Positions 16,386-25,604 are shown, counted from the stretch's first letter. The stretch: 64,000 bases of DNA from Natronobacterium gregoryi SP2 (GCF_000230715.2 NC_019792.1:2976001-3040000), one strand, 5' to 3'. Notes: a model not told the origin generated them from the letters alone. A program made the numbers and translations.

Positions 16386-16473
16386 AGACGGACTGCTGTC
16401 CCGATGTCCCGGCGCGACCGCAGGAGCGCGGTCGCGCCGGAACTGACTGACAGCAAACCGTCTGAACCGGTCG
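16386..16473. repeat. Palindromic repeat R1, copy 3 (reverse)
   Basis: Inner arms CCGGCGCGACCGC and GCGGTCGCGCCGG are identical to other copies; outer parts GCTGTCCCGATGTCC and ACTGACTGACAGCAAACCGT also match. It lies between ppsA and the PhzF gene, which are both on the minus strand. Confidence 0.75.
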
Positions 16474-16474
16474 G

Positions 16475-17377
16475 TCAGGCCTCGAGAATCTCGTCTTCCG
16501 CTGTCGGCGGAACGACCATCGCCCCCTCGAGTACGACGACGCCACGGCCGCCGACTTGCACCTCGTCTCCAACCCGAACGCGGACGACGCCCGGTCGATC
16601 GACGTAGTGGCCCTGCTCGAGTCTGAGTTCGTCAGGGAAGTCGTCGTCGAACGCGCCGAAGCGATCGAGGTACGCGCCGACGGCACCGCTTGCCGTTCCC
16701 GTGACGGGGTCCTCGGTGACTCCCGCGCCGGGCGCAAACATCCGCCCGTGCAGCGACGACTCGCCCGCGAGCGTATCGAAACTAAAGACGTAGACGCCTG
16801 CGGCGTCGACTGACTCGGCCAGTGACTCGATCGCGGTCGTGTCCGGCTCGGCCGCACCGAGATCCGAGAGATACGTGATCGGGACGATCAGGAACGCCAG
16901 CCCGGTCGAGGAGACTGCGAGCGGGATATCGTCGCTTGCCCCTTCGAGTGCCGCTTCGTCGACACCCAACGCGTCCGCGACGCGATCGTAGCCGACATCG
17001 ACCTCCCGGACCTGTGGCGCGTCCTGGGTCAGCCAGACCGTACCGTCCTCCTCGACGTCGACCTTGAGGACGCCGACGTTCGTCTCGAGTGTGATCGTGC
17101 CGGGTTCGAGGCCCTCTCGGTCGTGAAGGTAGGTGAACGACCCGATCGTAGCGTGTCCACAGAGATCGACCTCCTGTGTGGGAGTGAAATAGCGGATTCG
17201 ATAGTCGGCGTCGTCGCTCGAGCGGAGGAAGGCGGTCTCGCTGACCGCCATCTCGTCGGCGATCGCCTGCATCTGGTCGTCGGTGAGGCCGTCCGCGTCC
17301 GGGACGACGCCGGCGGGGTTGCCCGCAAGCGGATCGTCGGTGAACGCGTCGACCTGAAAGAGCCGGATCGTCTCCAT
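16475..17377 (-). CDS. PhzF family isomerase/epimerase
   Basis: 300 residues with the two-lobed PhzF fold. The catalytic Glu is in AVSETAFL (about residue 47), the GHATIGS loop is at about 75, and the second-half DPVTGTASGAVGAYL loop is present. Members include diaminopimelate-epimerase-like enzymes and PhzF itself; most microbial ones have unknown substrates. The gene is monocistronic, its stop abutting repeat R1, so context gives no function. Confidence 0.85.
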   Translation of the reverse strand: METIRLFQVDAFTDDPLAGNPAGVVPDADGLTDDQMQAIADEMAVSETAFLRSSDDADYRIRYFTPTQEVDLCGHATIGSFTYLHDREGLEPGTITLETNVGVLKVDVEEDGTVWLTQDAPQVREVDVGYDRVADALGVDEAALEGASDDIPLAVSSTGLAFLIVPITYLSDLGAAEPDTTAIESLAESVDAAGVYVFSFDTLAGESSLHGRMFAPGAGVTEDPVTGTASGAVGAYLDRFGAFDDDFPDELRLEQGHYVDRPGVVRVRVGDEVQVGGRGVVVLEGAMVVPPTAEDEILEA

Positions 17378-17414
17378 ATCCGATGGTGTGCCGGCACACT
17401 ATTCGTTCTTTTCT

Positions 17415-17437
17415 CTAGTGGCTTGGGCCGCCACTAG
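17415..17437. repeat. Short CTAG-ended palindrome (possible collapsed MITE)
   Basis: CTAGTGGC-TTGGGCC-GCCACTAG has perfect 8-bp ends identical to the ends of the M1/M2 repeats but almost no interior. It may be an internal deletion derivative. Confidence 0.45.
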
Positions 17438-17635
17438 CCGTCACTCGAGCGGCTGCCGACAGTGCCGACTCGGACAGCGTACCGGAGAGTGTTTCACCAC
17501 GAGTTGTGGCCGCCAAACCAGTGCCCAGACAGTACGTCGTCTCGTTGCAGCGTCTCGGATCGGTTCCTGCCCGTCGGTTCCGGTACGATCACGGCCCGAA
17601 GCAGTCGTCATCGGGTCGTCGGTCCAGCGACCGTA

Positions 17636-19156
17636 TCACTGGTCTTGTTTCGAGAGCACGGACGGGATTATCCACGCTCCCCTGAAGAACCACACAGCGG
17701 CGACCACCGACGCGATCACGTAGGAGAACGCGATCGAATACCACACCCCAGTGACGCCGGCCTCGAGCCAGACGAGCGCTGCGTAACTGAGCGGAATACG
17801 GAACACGAGAAGTTCCAGAGAGGCCATCATCATCGCGAGTTTCGTGTTTCCGCTTCCGCGGAACGCGCCGAGAATCACCTGGAATACGGCAAAGAAGATC
17901 AGTGCCGGTCCAACGACCCGGATGAAGGCGGCACCGCCCTGTACAACAGCATCGGCAGCGACGTCACCTCCTTCCACGGCCAGAAACACGCCGACGATCG
18001 ACTCGGCGAACGGATAGGCACCGGCGACGATACAGGTGAAGAGGGCAACGGCTATCCCACCAGAGAGGTAGACTGCCCGCTTGGCACGAGCCAGTTGGCC
18101 GGCACCGAGATTCTGACCGACAACCGCTTCCACTCCTCGAGCGAGCCCCAGCGAGATGACAAAGAGGATTCCAACGAGGTACTCGGAGATGCCATACGCT
18201 GCGACGGCAGCAGCACCCTCGATTGCTATGATGGCCGTCAGGACTGCGACGCCGCCTGCCCGAACCGTCATCTCGACCACCGTCGGGGAACCGATCTTGA
18301 CGATTTGGGTGACCGTCGAGCGACGCAAGCGCAGCGAACTGGGCGTGATCTCGAACCCGAGTCGGCCGGAAAAGAGGATGTACAGACCGAGTGCAGCGGC
18401 AACCGATCGGGAGAGGACCGTCGCAACTGCAGCACCCTCGATGCCGTAGCCGGCAAACCCAGTCTGGGCATACAGCGACGTTTCTAACGCGGACAAGCCA
18501 GCCCACTCGAAGAGTGGGTTAGCCGAGAATCCATGGATGAGAAACGGGTCGATGACCACGTTGATGGTCGTGCTCACGGCCATCAGCTTGAGCGGCGTTC
18601 TCGTATCACCCCATCCTCGAGACAGGGCATTGAATACGAAAAACCAGAACGTCGGCACCAGGCCGAGGAACGTGATGCGCGCGTACTGGACGGCAAGCGT
18701 GTGGGGGGCCGTTTCGGGGAGTGCTCCGACGAGCGTAAGCAACCACGGCGTGAGGGCGTATCCGGCTATCGCGAGCACGGCGGAGAGAATCGTCACGAAC
18801 GAGATGGTTCCCCCGGCAGCCGAGGGAATAGCCCGGAACCGCCCCGTCCCCTTGTACTGTGCGACGAGTACGGTTCCTGCGGTCACGATACCGAAGCCGA
18901 CGCTCATACCGAGGTAGATGACCGGCCACGCGTAGGACATCGCCGCAATCGCGTCCGTTCCGAGATGGCCGATCCAGTAGAGGTCGACCAGGAAATAGAC
19001 CATGTCGAGCCCTTCGGCGAGAACGATCGGCGCTGAAAGAACTACCAGCGGCTTGAATAGTCGGCCGTCGACGACGTCGACCGATCGACCCTGTGAGGGA
19101 GAACTCTGCGTCGTTGAATCCTGAGAAACCACATCCTTCGTCGTCTCATCAACCAT
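17636..19156 (-). CDS. MATE family multidrug/metabolite exporter
   Basis: 506 residues with twelve predicted membrane helices in two related halves. Typical MATE features are PIVLAEGLDMVYFLVDLYWI in helix 1-2 and GLGRGVEAVVGQNLGAG-like (here GLARGVEAVVGQNLGAG) in the second half. These exporters use Na+ or H+ gradients to expel cationic drugs or metabolites. I chose the ATG at 19156 (MVDETTKDVV); the start at 19189 would add an atypical segment. The HTH_10 regulator gene at 19213 lies just upstream on the same strand, suggesting linked expression. Confidence 0.85.
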   Translation of the reverse strand: MVDETTKDVVSQDSTTQSSPSQGRSVDVVDGRLFKPLVVLSAPIVLAEGLDMVYFLVDLYWIGHLGTDAIAAMSYAWPVIYLGMSVGFGIVTAGTVLVAQYKGTGRFRAIPSAAGGTISFVTILSAVLAIAGYALTPWLLTLVGALPETAPHTLAVQYARITFLGLVPTFWFFVFNALSRGWGDTRTPLKLMAVSTTINVVIDPFLIHGFSANPLFEWAGLSALETSLYAQTGFAGYGIEGAAVATVLSRSVAAALGLYILFSGRLGFEITPSSLRLRRSTVTQIVKIGSPTVVEMTVRAGGVAVLTAIIAIEGAAAVAAYGISEYLVGILFVISLGLARGVEAVVGQNLGAGQLARAKRAVYLSGGIAVALFTCIVAGAYPFAESIVGVFLAVEGGDVAADAVVQGGAAFIRVVGPALIFFAVFQVILGAFRGSGNTKLAMMMASLELLVFRIPLSYAALVWLEAGVTGVWYSIAFSYVIASVVAAVWFFRGAWIIPSVLSKQDQ

Positions 19157-19212
19157 CGTATACTGATATAAGGGCCACACGTGGATCACTGAAGCCCCAC
19201 ACTGTCCGGGGT

Positions 19213-19863
19213 TTAATAAGGTCTGTCGGAGAAGTAGTGTTCGAAGACGTGAGACTGGCCCCGATGTAACCGTTCGGCGAGTGCCGAGCGAGAAATAGCG
19301 AGTACGTCGGCAACGTCTCTGAGCGAGGTTCGTCTCGGCACGTCGAAGTATCCCTCCTCGTAGGCCACCCGCAGTGCTTCGTGTTGTTTCTCCGAGACAC
19401 CGGGAATACGATAATCGTCGGTATTCGACTCGTACAGGCGACGGAGCTGAAAATCCATATTCATCTTTCGGCAGCTATCACGGTAGGAGACGAGTTCCTC
19501 ACGGTTTGCAAACTGCTGTTTGAGGTGCTCTCCTTCGCTTGTAACCCACCACCGTTCGACGAGTGTCTTGTTGAATACGAGTTCGTCGATCTCCTCGGGA
19601 TAGAGATTCTCAACGACCGTGTGGTAGATACGTACCGTCTCTTCGTCGCTGATGAGTGCATACTCCGTAACCGAGTCTTCGTCTTCGAGGGCTGTTTCGA
19701 ACGCCTCGAACGAACCGCAGACGACCCGGAGAACGAATACGATCGGCCCAGCATCAGCTTGATCCTCCTCTTCGATGGTAATCGTACACTCCGGAACTGC
19801 CCGAGCGATAGAAATCAGCGGGTGCTGTTTCGAAAACAGTCTGAACTCTGCCGTCAACACCAT
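19213..19863 (-). CDS. HTH_10 (Bat-type) transcriptional regulator
   Basis: 216 residues: an N-terminal sensing region (about 1-150) and a C-terminal HTH_10 domain (about 158-210) with SEKQHEALRVAYEEGYFDVP and then LRDVADVLAISRSALAERLH. The gene ends 56 bases before the MATE exporter on the same strand, so the two are probably co-transcribed and the regulator may respond to the exporter's substrate (inference). The ATG at 19863 gives the normal MVLTAEF-type beginning of the family. Confidence 0.85.
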   Translation of the reverse strand: MVLTAEFRLFSKQHPLISIARAVPECTITIEEEDQADAGPIVFVLRVVCGSFEAFETALEDEDSVTEYALISDEETVRIYHTVVENLYPEEIDELVFNKTLVERWWVTSEGEHLKQQFANREELVSYRDSCRKMNMDFQLRRLYESNTDDYRIPGVSEKQHEALRVAYEEGYFDVPRRTSLRDVADVLAISRSALAERLHRGQSHVFEHYFSDRPY

Positions 19864-20044
19864 ATCGATCGGATACGGGCGAAAGCACTAACACTCTTGG
19901 ACTCGCCGTGCTGGTAACAGCGGCGGAACGGCCAGACCACCCGCGTGCTCACCGACGGTCCAGCAGCCTTACGCGCAGTCGCCACCGATCGCAGTTGCAC
20001 CGATACGTCGATCCAGCAATCCGGCCCACATTACGGAATGTCGG

Positions 20045-21451
20045 TCACTCGTCGACGTCTCGGCCCGTCGATCGTTCGGCGTCGTGGGTTCCGACCGGTG
20101 GAAGGTTCACTTCCGCTGCCGGCGAAGACTCGAGATCCGTCGTCGCCGCCAACTGGGCCATCTCGCCGTCCGCACGGGCGTCTTGGTCGATTCGCATCGA
20201 ACAGAACTCGACTCCACACATCGAGCAAAAGCGAGCCTCCTTGTAGTTGTCCTCTGGAAGCGTCTGATCGTGGTACTCGCGGGCGCGATCGGGGTCCAAC
20301 GCCAGACTGAACTGTTCGCGCCAGTCGAACTCGTAGCGCGCTTCCGAGAGCGCGTCGTCCCAGTCTCGAGCGCCGGGTAACCCGTTTGCCACGTCACCCG
20401 CGTGGGCAGCGATTCGGTAGGCCGCCAGGCCATCGCGGACGTCTTCGTCGTCGGGCAAGCCGAGATGTTCTTTGGGTGTGACGTAGCACAACATGGCAGC
20501 GCCGGCCTGGGCGGCGATCGCAGCCCCGATGGCGCTCGTGATGTGATCGTAGCCGGGTGCAACGTCCGTCACGAGCGGCCCGAGAACGTAGAACGGCGCG
20601 CCGTCACAGACGTCTTGCTGTCGCCGGACGTTCTCGGCGATCCGGTCCATCGGGACGTGGCCAGGGCCTTCCACCAGCACCTGGACATCGTACTCCCAGG
20701 CCCGGCGAGTGAGCTCGCCGAGCGTGTCCAGTTCGGCGTACTGGGCCTCGTCGCAGGCATCGGCGAGACAGCCGGGCCGGAGGCTGTCACCCAGGCTGAA
20801 CGTGACGTCGTGTTCGGCGAAGACCTCGCAAATCTCGTCGTAGATCTGGAACAGCGGATTCTGTTCGCCGTGTTCCTCCAGCCACCTCGCCACGATCGAG
20901 CCGCCTCGCGAGACGATCCCGGTCTTTCGCCCGTCGGTCAGCGGCAGGTGCTCCGCGAGAACGCCCGCATGGACCGTCATGTAGTCGACACCCTGCTCGG
21001 CTTGCTTCTCGATGATCTCGAGCAGCAGGTCCGTCGTAATCGCCTCGGGACTTCCGGCCTGCTTGACGGCCTCGTACAGCGGAACGGTGCCGATCGGGAC
21101 GGGCGAGTGGTCGACGTGGGCCTCCCGAATCGCATCTAAGTCGCTGCCGGTCCCGAGATCCATCACCGTATCCGCGCCGTAGTGAACCGCGGTGTGGAGT
21201 TTCTCGAGTTCGGTCTCGAGGTCGCTCGTCGTCTCGCTGTTGCCGATGTTGGCGTTGACCTTCGTTGCGAACTCGCGGCCGATGATCATCGGGTCGAGAG
21301 CGTCGTGGTGCCGGTTGGCCGGAATGACGGCCTGACCGTCGGCGATCTGCTGTCGAACGAACGCCGGATCGCGGTTCTCGCGCTTGGCGACGCGTTCCAT
21401 CTCCTCGGTGATCGTTCCGCTTCGGGCGGCTGCAATCTGGGTGTTCGCCAT
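20045..21451 (-). CDS. thiC: Phosphomethylpyrimidine synthase (ThiC)
   Basis: 468 residues, a radical-SAM enzyme that turns aminoimidazole ribotide into hydroxymethylpyrimidine phosphate for thiamine. The C-terminal cluster motif [11 protein letters not shown] (CxxCxxxxC) is intact, as are the barrel motifs [31 protein letters not shown] and [12 protein letters not shown] short acidic tail follows the cluster. I chose the ATG at 21451 because a TATA box lies about 29 bases upstream, giving a leaderless message; there is therefore no room for a TPP riboswitch. Confidence 0.95.
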   Translation of the reverse strand: MANTQIAAARSGTITEEMERVAKRENRDPAFVRQQIADGQAVIPANRHHDALDPMIIGREFATKVNANIGNSETTSDLETELEKLHTAVHYGADTVMDLGTGSDLDAIREAHVDHSPVPIGTVPLYEAVKQAGSPEAITTDLLLEIIEKQAEQGVDYMTVHAGVLAEHLPLTDGRKTGIVSRGGSIVARWLEEHGEQNPLFQIYDEICEVFAEHDVTFSLGDSLRPGCLADACDEAQYAELDTLGELTRRAWEYDVQVLVEGPGHVPMDRIAENVRRQQDVCDGAPFYVLGPLVTDVAPGYDHITSAIGAAIAAQAGAAMLCYVTPKEHLGLPDDEDVRDGLAAYRIAAHAGDVANGLPGARDWDDALSEARYEFDWREQFSLALDPDRAREYHDQTLPEDNYKEARFCSMCGVEFCSMRIDQDARADGEMAQLAATTDLESSPAAEVNLPPVGTHDAERSTGRDVDE

Positions 21452-21473
21452 CAATAACTAAGTTGTATCATCG

Positions 21474-21486
21474 AGTTATAAATAGT
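21474..21486 (-). promoter_or_regulatory. thiC promoter (TATA box)
   Basis: On the minus strand, ACTATTTATAACTC is centred about 29 bases before the ATG at 21451. This is classic haloarchaeal leaderless spacing. Confidence 0.6.
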
Positions 21487-21612
21487 TGTCTGGTCGTGGA
21501 AAACAGCACCTCAGCGTCCGATACCCGATATATCGTCGTCAGTATCTCGATTCCAGCGACAAGTGAGGCTGTGGCACACGGCTCGTAACTGACCTCTCAT
21601 ATGGTCTGGGGT

Positions 21613-21667
21613 AGTCAATTACCACCGATCCCCGATTCCTGTCTGGCGATCGGCGGTAACTAGTTAC
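21613..21667. repeat. Inverted repeat R2, copy 2
   Basis: TTACCACCGATC (21619-21630) and GATCGGCGGTAA (21648-21659) form a 12-bp inverted repeat with one mismatch. It resembles the repeat at 4555-4607, and the right arm continues as CTAGTTAC. The left end of a mobile element begins three bases after it. Confidence 0.6.
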
Positions 21668-21668
21668 A

Positions 21669-21794
21669 AAGGGTGTCATAGAACGGTCCCCACACCCGAT
21701 TCGTCACTACTCTCCGCCAGTCAGTATAGGTGTAGCACGAGAGGTCGAAATGTACTCGGAACCTGTCAGAACTGGCGTGCTGAATACAGGGCGC
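21669..21794. mobile_element. 126-bp element left-end block, copy 2, with different cargo
   Basis: This stretch is identical to 8956-9081 except for one base (AGAGGTCG for AGAGATCG). It includes the AGGGTGTCATAGAAC end and the inner repeat CGTGCTGAATACAGGGC (21776-21792). The sequence after it is unrelated to the first copy and encodes a small, probably frameshifted gene. GCTCTGTATTCAGC (22132-22145) closes the cargo. No outer right end (GTTCTATGACA..) was found, so the element is truncated or its right side was lost. Confidence 0.65.
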
Positions 21795-21823
21795 ATATGT
21801 TTATCTCTGGAGAATTCGAGGGG

Positions 21824-22104
21824 ATGGAGAACAGTTGTACAGACAAGCGAGTCAGAGTGTATCTCAATATGGAGCCTTCTGTCGCAAATTTAGTGAGACT
21901 TGTCCGGACGGAAAGGCTCGTGACTTCGAGCGAGCGCTATTCATGTTCGGAGGGTTCATCATGAATCTGCCGCCGAAAGACGCCCCAACACCAATAGAAA
22001 GAATCGATGAGACACTAGAGGCTCAAGAGAAATCGGTCACCAATATGCACGACGAGTATGGGTACGCGATGGTCAACATCAGCGAGATACAAGAGCCTGA
22101 GTGA
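21824..22104 (+). pseudogene. Small element-borne gene, probably frameshifted
   Basis: From the ATG at 21824 the frame reads MENSCTDKRVRVYLNMEPSV and ends after 46 residues. The overlapping frame (formal start 21835) continues with haloarchaeal-looking sequence (TCPDGKARDFERALFMFGG, then IERIDETLEAQEKS) to 22104. Joining the two near 21900 gives an ~92-residue protein whose N terminus looks like a beta strand of a ribbon-helix-helix or small regulator. A TTTATC box lies about 24 bases before the ATG. Family unknown. Confidence 0.45.
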
Positions 22105-22131
22105 AAGTGCAAACTAAAGCGCTGAGCTTAT

Positions 22132-22145
22132 GCTCTGTATTCAGC
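22132..22145. repeat. Cargo-closing repeat of the second element
   Basis: GCTCTGTATTCAGC is the reverse complement of the GCTGAATACAG core at 21779-21789 and equals the core of the right arm at 10093. Confidence 0.6.
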
Positions 22146-22210
22146 GACGATCTTTCTCTCTCATCCTGAGAGTTTCGGCGGAGCCAAAAACAGCTATCGT
22201 AGCGGCGACG

Positions 22211-23671
22211 TTAGGCGACCAGTCCTTCGACCGCGCCGCTGACTGCCTCCTGGATCTCGGCGGAGGCGAAGCCAAGCGTCAGGCCGATGACTGCACCGAT
22301 GACGATTGCGATGAGCATCCCTTTCGTGATCGCGGTTGGATCGACATCCTCCCCGTCGAAGGGATGGAAGTAGATCCGGTTGACGAAGGGCAAGAGATAG
22401 CCCGCCGACAGGAGCGTGCTCCCGAGGACGAGCAGGGAGACGAGCCACATCCCCTCCTCGAACGCGCCGAGTGCGATGTACCACTTGCCGACGAACCCGA
22501 CCGTCGGCGGCAGACCGATCATCGCGACCGCGAGCACGGCGAAGGCACCAGCCATAACGGGCGCGCGTTTCGCGACGCCGGCGTACTCCTCGAGCGTGCG
22601 AATGCCGCCAAACCGGAGCGCGAACATCCCTGCGAGAACGAACAGCGATGCTTTGACGACGCCGTGGCCGAAGATCTGTAGAATCGAGCCGAAGACGGCG
22701 GTCTCGTTGGCGATCGCGATACCAACGAAGATGAGTCCGAACTGTGAGACCGTCGAGTACGCCAGTACGAGTTTGATGTGGTCCTGTAGGAGTGCGAAGA
22801 AGCCACCAGCGAAGAGGCTAAAGAGCGCGGCGACCAGCAGCAGGTTCGAGATCGTCGGGTTCGCCGCCAGGAAGTCCATCGTAAAGACGGTAAACATCAC
22901 GCGAGCGAATGCATACAGCGCGACCGCGGGAACGAGCGCCGAGATGACGGCGCTGATGCCGTCCGGTGCGGAGGCGTGGGCGTCCGCCAGCCAGGTGTGA
23001 ACTGGGAACAACGCGATCTTGATTCCGAGGCCGACCGTGATCAGGACGAACGCGGCGGTCACCACGGGATCGGTGTAGCCGACATCGGCCAGTAGCTCCG
23101 GCAGTCGCCGCATGGTGAGCGTCCCGGTTGAAGCGAGCATCAGTGCGACGCCGAGCAGGTAGAAACCGGCCCCGACCGTGCCCACGAGCAAGTACTTGAA
23201 CGCGGCGTAGGTCGACCACCGGTACTTCGAAGCCGAGACCAGAGCATACGAGGAGATCGCCATGATCTCGAGGAAGACGTACATGTTGAACAGGTCGCCA
23301 GTGAGCAGGATACCGAGCATCCCGCCGACCAGCAGGAGGAAGCCGCCGTAGAAAGCGTTTCCTCGTGGCCCGCCAACGCGCGTGTAGACGAGGACGCCAA
23401 GACAGACGAGTAAGACGAGCAGGATGACGACGATCGAGAACTCGTCGGCGAACAGTTCGATACCGTAGGGGGTTGGAACGCCGCCGAGTTCGTGGCTTTG
23501 CTGGCCGTCTCGTGCGACCATCCAGGTGAGTATCACCGACAGCCCGAACGTCACGGTGACGATCAGGCTGGCGAACGACCAGCCGACGCCTTTCCACCGG
23601 ACGGTCGCAGCGATCGGTACCGTCGCAGAGAGAAGCGGCAGGAGGACGATCACGGCGAGGAGCCAGTCCAT
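22211..23671 (-). CDS. mrpD: Mrp antiporter MrpD-type subunit (third copy)
   Basis: 486 residues with about 14 membrane helices of the proton-channel family shared with complex I NuoL/M/N. Functional residues are visible: GDLFNMYVFLEIMAIS (Glu of helix 5), YLLVGTVGAGFYLLG, GLGIKIALFPVHTWL (Lys of helix 7) and DHIKLVLAYSTVSQFG (helix 8 region). It closes the mrp operon. In Mrp complexes MrpD moves protons or Na+ across the membrane. Its start comes two bases after the stop of a tiny ORF, which suggests translational coupling. Confidence 0.9.
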   Translation of the reverse strand: MDWLLAVIVLLPLLSATVPIAATVRWKGVGWSFASLIVTVTFGLSVILTWMVARDGQQSHELGGVPTPYGIELFADEFSIVVILLVLLVCLGVLVYTRVGGPRGNAFYGGFLLLVGGMLGILLTGDLFNMYVFLEIMAISSYALVSASKYRWSTYAAFKYLLVGTVGAGFYLLGVALMLASTGTLTMRRLPELLADVGYTDPVVTAAFVLITVGLGIKIALFPVHTWLADAHASAPDGISAVISALVPAVALYAFARVMFTVFTMDFLAANPTISNLLLVAALFSLFAGGFFALLQDHIKLVLAYSTVSQFGLIFVGIAIANETAVFGSILQIFGHGVVKASLFVLAGMFALRFGGIRTLEEYAGVAKRAPVMAGAFAVLAVAMIGLPPTVGFVGKWYIALGAFEEGMWLVSLLVLGSTLLSAGYLLPFVNRIYFHPFDGEDVDPTAITKGMLIAIVIGAVIGLTLGFASAEIQEAVSGAVEGLVA

Positions 23672-23673
23672 CG

Positions 23674-23772
23674 TTAGCTCACCCCCCCGACTGCGTCGGT
23701 CGCGTTAGCCGTCGGTGCCGGTTCACGTTCGTTGCCCCGTCGTTTCGTCGTCTCCGTTGGATTCCCCGTCAT
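23674..23772 (-). CDS. Tiny ORF between two MrpD genes
   Basis: 32 residues, MTGNPTETTKRRGNEREPAP and an Ala/Thr/Gly tail. It starts two bases after the stop of the 609-residue MrpD-type gene and ends two bases before the start of the 486-residue one, so it fills the only gap in an otherwise overlapping operon. No hydrophobic segment is present. It may be a real small protein or a linker that keeps ribosomes coupled. Confidence 0.4.
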   Translation of the reverse strand: MTGNPTETTKRRGNEREPAPTANATDAVGGVS

Positions 23773-23774
23773 GA

Positions 23775-25604
23775 TTAGATGAAGAGTGCAATGGCGAGTG
23801 TGATCGTGAGGATGCCAGCCGCGACGTAGATCGTCAGTCCGATCCCGAGTTTGCCACCAGTCTTCCCGGGAGTACTCTCGTACCGTCTGTCGTACGCCTC
23901 CGTCCACTGATCCGGGATGGCTCCGCGGATAGCAGTGTTTGGATCGTGAATTGCACCGACCAGCCGCCAGCCGGTACCGACGACCAGATCGTCGACTCGG
24001 TTGTAGACGGCTCCGAGGCTCCCCGAGACGGCTCGAGTGCCGTAGAACGTCGTCGGGTCGTATATCTGGTCGACGTCGAAACCACCGTGGAGGCGGTCGA
24101 TGATCGGTCTGCCGAGGACGAAAATCGCGATCCCGCCGGCGGCGAGGTAGCCGGCCTTGAACAGATGGGACAGCGAGTAGGGCTCGAGCTCGAGGCCGCC
24201 GGCCATCGGCAGGTACGGGACCAGTGCCTGATAGTAGACGCCGAAGACGACGCAGGCGGCGGCGACGGCCCCGGAGATGACTGCGTGGCCGAGGTTCGCG
24301 TCGGTGGTTTCGATCGGTTCGCCGTCGAGGAAGGCGTAGTAGCCGAACTTGATGAACGACGCGAACGTCCCCATGCTGCCGACGACGATCATCCAGAACA
24401 GGATGTCGATCGAGAAGTCGCCGAAGATGACGACGTTGGAGGGGAAGTCGTAGTCGGCGGCGTCCATCACCATCCCCTTGCTGATGAAGCCGTTGAAGCC
24501 GGGCACGCCGCTAATCGACATGGCACCGACGAGGAACACGACCAGTGCGATCGGTGCGGAGGTGCCGATCGCGCCGAAGTTGTCGAGTCGGTTCTCCTTT
24601 AGCTGGAGGATCAGGATGCCGGCGGCCATGAACAGCAGCCCTTTGTAGAGGATGTGGTTGAACAGGTGGGCGAACGCGCCGGCGATGCCGAGCGCGGAGC
24701 CGACGCCGATCCCGGCGAGCATGATGCCGACCTGTGACTGGATGTGGTAAGACAGCAGTCGTCGCATGTCTTTCTGGGCCAGCGCGAAGCCCGCGCCGTA
24801 GATCGCCATCGCGGCCCCGACGAACGCGAGCACGGCGTTCCCGTCGGGGAACGCGCGGTAGGCCGCGTAGACGGCGGTCTTCGTGGTGTAACAACAGAGG
24901 AAGACCGACGTGGCGACGTGGGGCTGCGGATAGGTGTCCGGCAGCCAGCTATGCAGGCCGATCATCGCCGTGTTGACGCCGATACCGACGCCGGCGAGGA
25001 CGGCGGCAAGCGAGACCGTCGTTCCGGCGACTGGGATCGGGACGCCCCCGATTCCCGTGCCGTCAAAGTGCAGCGCGGTCGCGCTCGGATCGGCTGCGAA
25101 GAGATAGAGCACGACGCCGGCCAGCAAGAGACTCCCGCCGATACCGTGTGCGAGTGCGTAGCGATAGCCTGCTCGTACTGCGGTGCCGCCGGAGAGCCAG
25201 ACGAAGACCGTACTCGCGATGGCCATCACTTCCCAACCGACGACCAGACCGAGCCAGTCACCGACCATGACCGTCCACAGCGACGGTGCGACGTAGGCCA
25301 GTCCCCACAGCAGGTGGCGGTTGTCCGTGTCGGCGAAGTACGCCCACCCGACCGCGGCAGCGCCAAACCCGCCGAAGATGATCGCCATCAGCCTCGAGAA
25401 GTCGTCGACAGCGACGGTGACGATCTCGAGACCCATGAACGTGTATGTCGGACCCACGCCGTCGGGCACGAGCAGTGCCCAGGCGACGACGGCAAGCAGC
25501 GAGAGGACGCTGACGCCGTGGGCGACTCGCCGGGAAGCAAACGGTACGATCAGGGCCGCAGCGGCGACGATCAGCGCCGGTGGGATCGAGAGCAGTTCCT
25601 CCAT
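23775..25604 (-). CDS. Mrp antiporter large MrpD/MrpA-like subunit
   Basis: 609 residues, with a proton-channel core (helix 5 LGLVVGWEVMAIAST, helix 7 AMIGLHSWLPDTYPQPHVATS, helix 8 KDMRRLLSYHIQSQVGIML). A C-terminal extension (about 470-609) has a soluble stretch with DVDQIYDPTTFYG and a last membrane anchor (about 588-608). The length and extension resemble the N-terminal channel part of MrpA or NuoL rather than a plain MrpD. It overlaps the upstream gene by one base. It is probably one of three ion-translocating subunits of the complex. Confidence 0.85.
   Translation of the reverse strand: MEELLSIPPALIVAAAALIVPFASRRVAHGVSVLSLLAVVAWALLVPDGVGPTYTFMGLEIVTVAVDDFSRLMAIIFGGFGAAAVGWAYFADTDNRHLLWGLAYVAPSLWTVMVGDWLGLVVGWEVMAIASTVFVWLSGGTAVRAGYRYALAHGIGGSLLLAGVVLYLFAADPSATALHFDGTGIGGVPIPVAGTTVSLAAVLAGVGIGVNTAMIGLHSWLPDTYPQPHVATSVFLCCYTTKTAVYAAYRAFPDGNAVLAFVGAAMAIYGAGFALAQKDMRRLLSYHIQSQVGIMLAGIGVGSALGIAGAFAHLFNHILYKGLLFMAAGILILQLKENRLDNFGAIGTSAPIALVVFLVGAMSISGVPGFNGFISKGMVMDAADYDFPSNVVIFGDFSIDILFWMIVVGSMGTFASFIKFGYYAFLDGEPIETTDANLGHAVISGAVAAACVVFGVYYQALVPYLPMAGGLELEPYSLSHLFKAGYLAAGGIAIFVLGRPIIDRLHGGFDVDQIYDPTTFYGTRAVSGSLGAVYNRVDDLVVGTGWRLVGAIHDPNTAIRGAIPDQWTEAYDRRYESTPGKTGGKLGIGLTIYVAAGILTITLAIALFI

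Noticed and set aside
21452-21560. Possible TPP riboswitch upstream of thiC
   Set aside because: The TATA box lies about 29 bases before the ATG, so the message has no leader to hold one, and no conserved TPP-aptamer core was seen.
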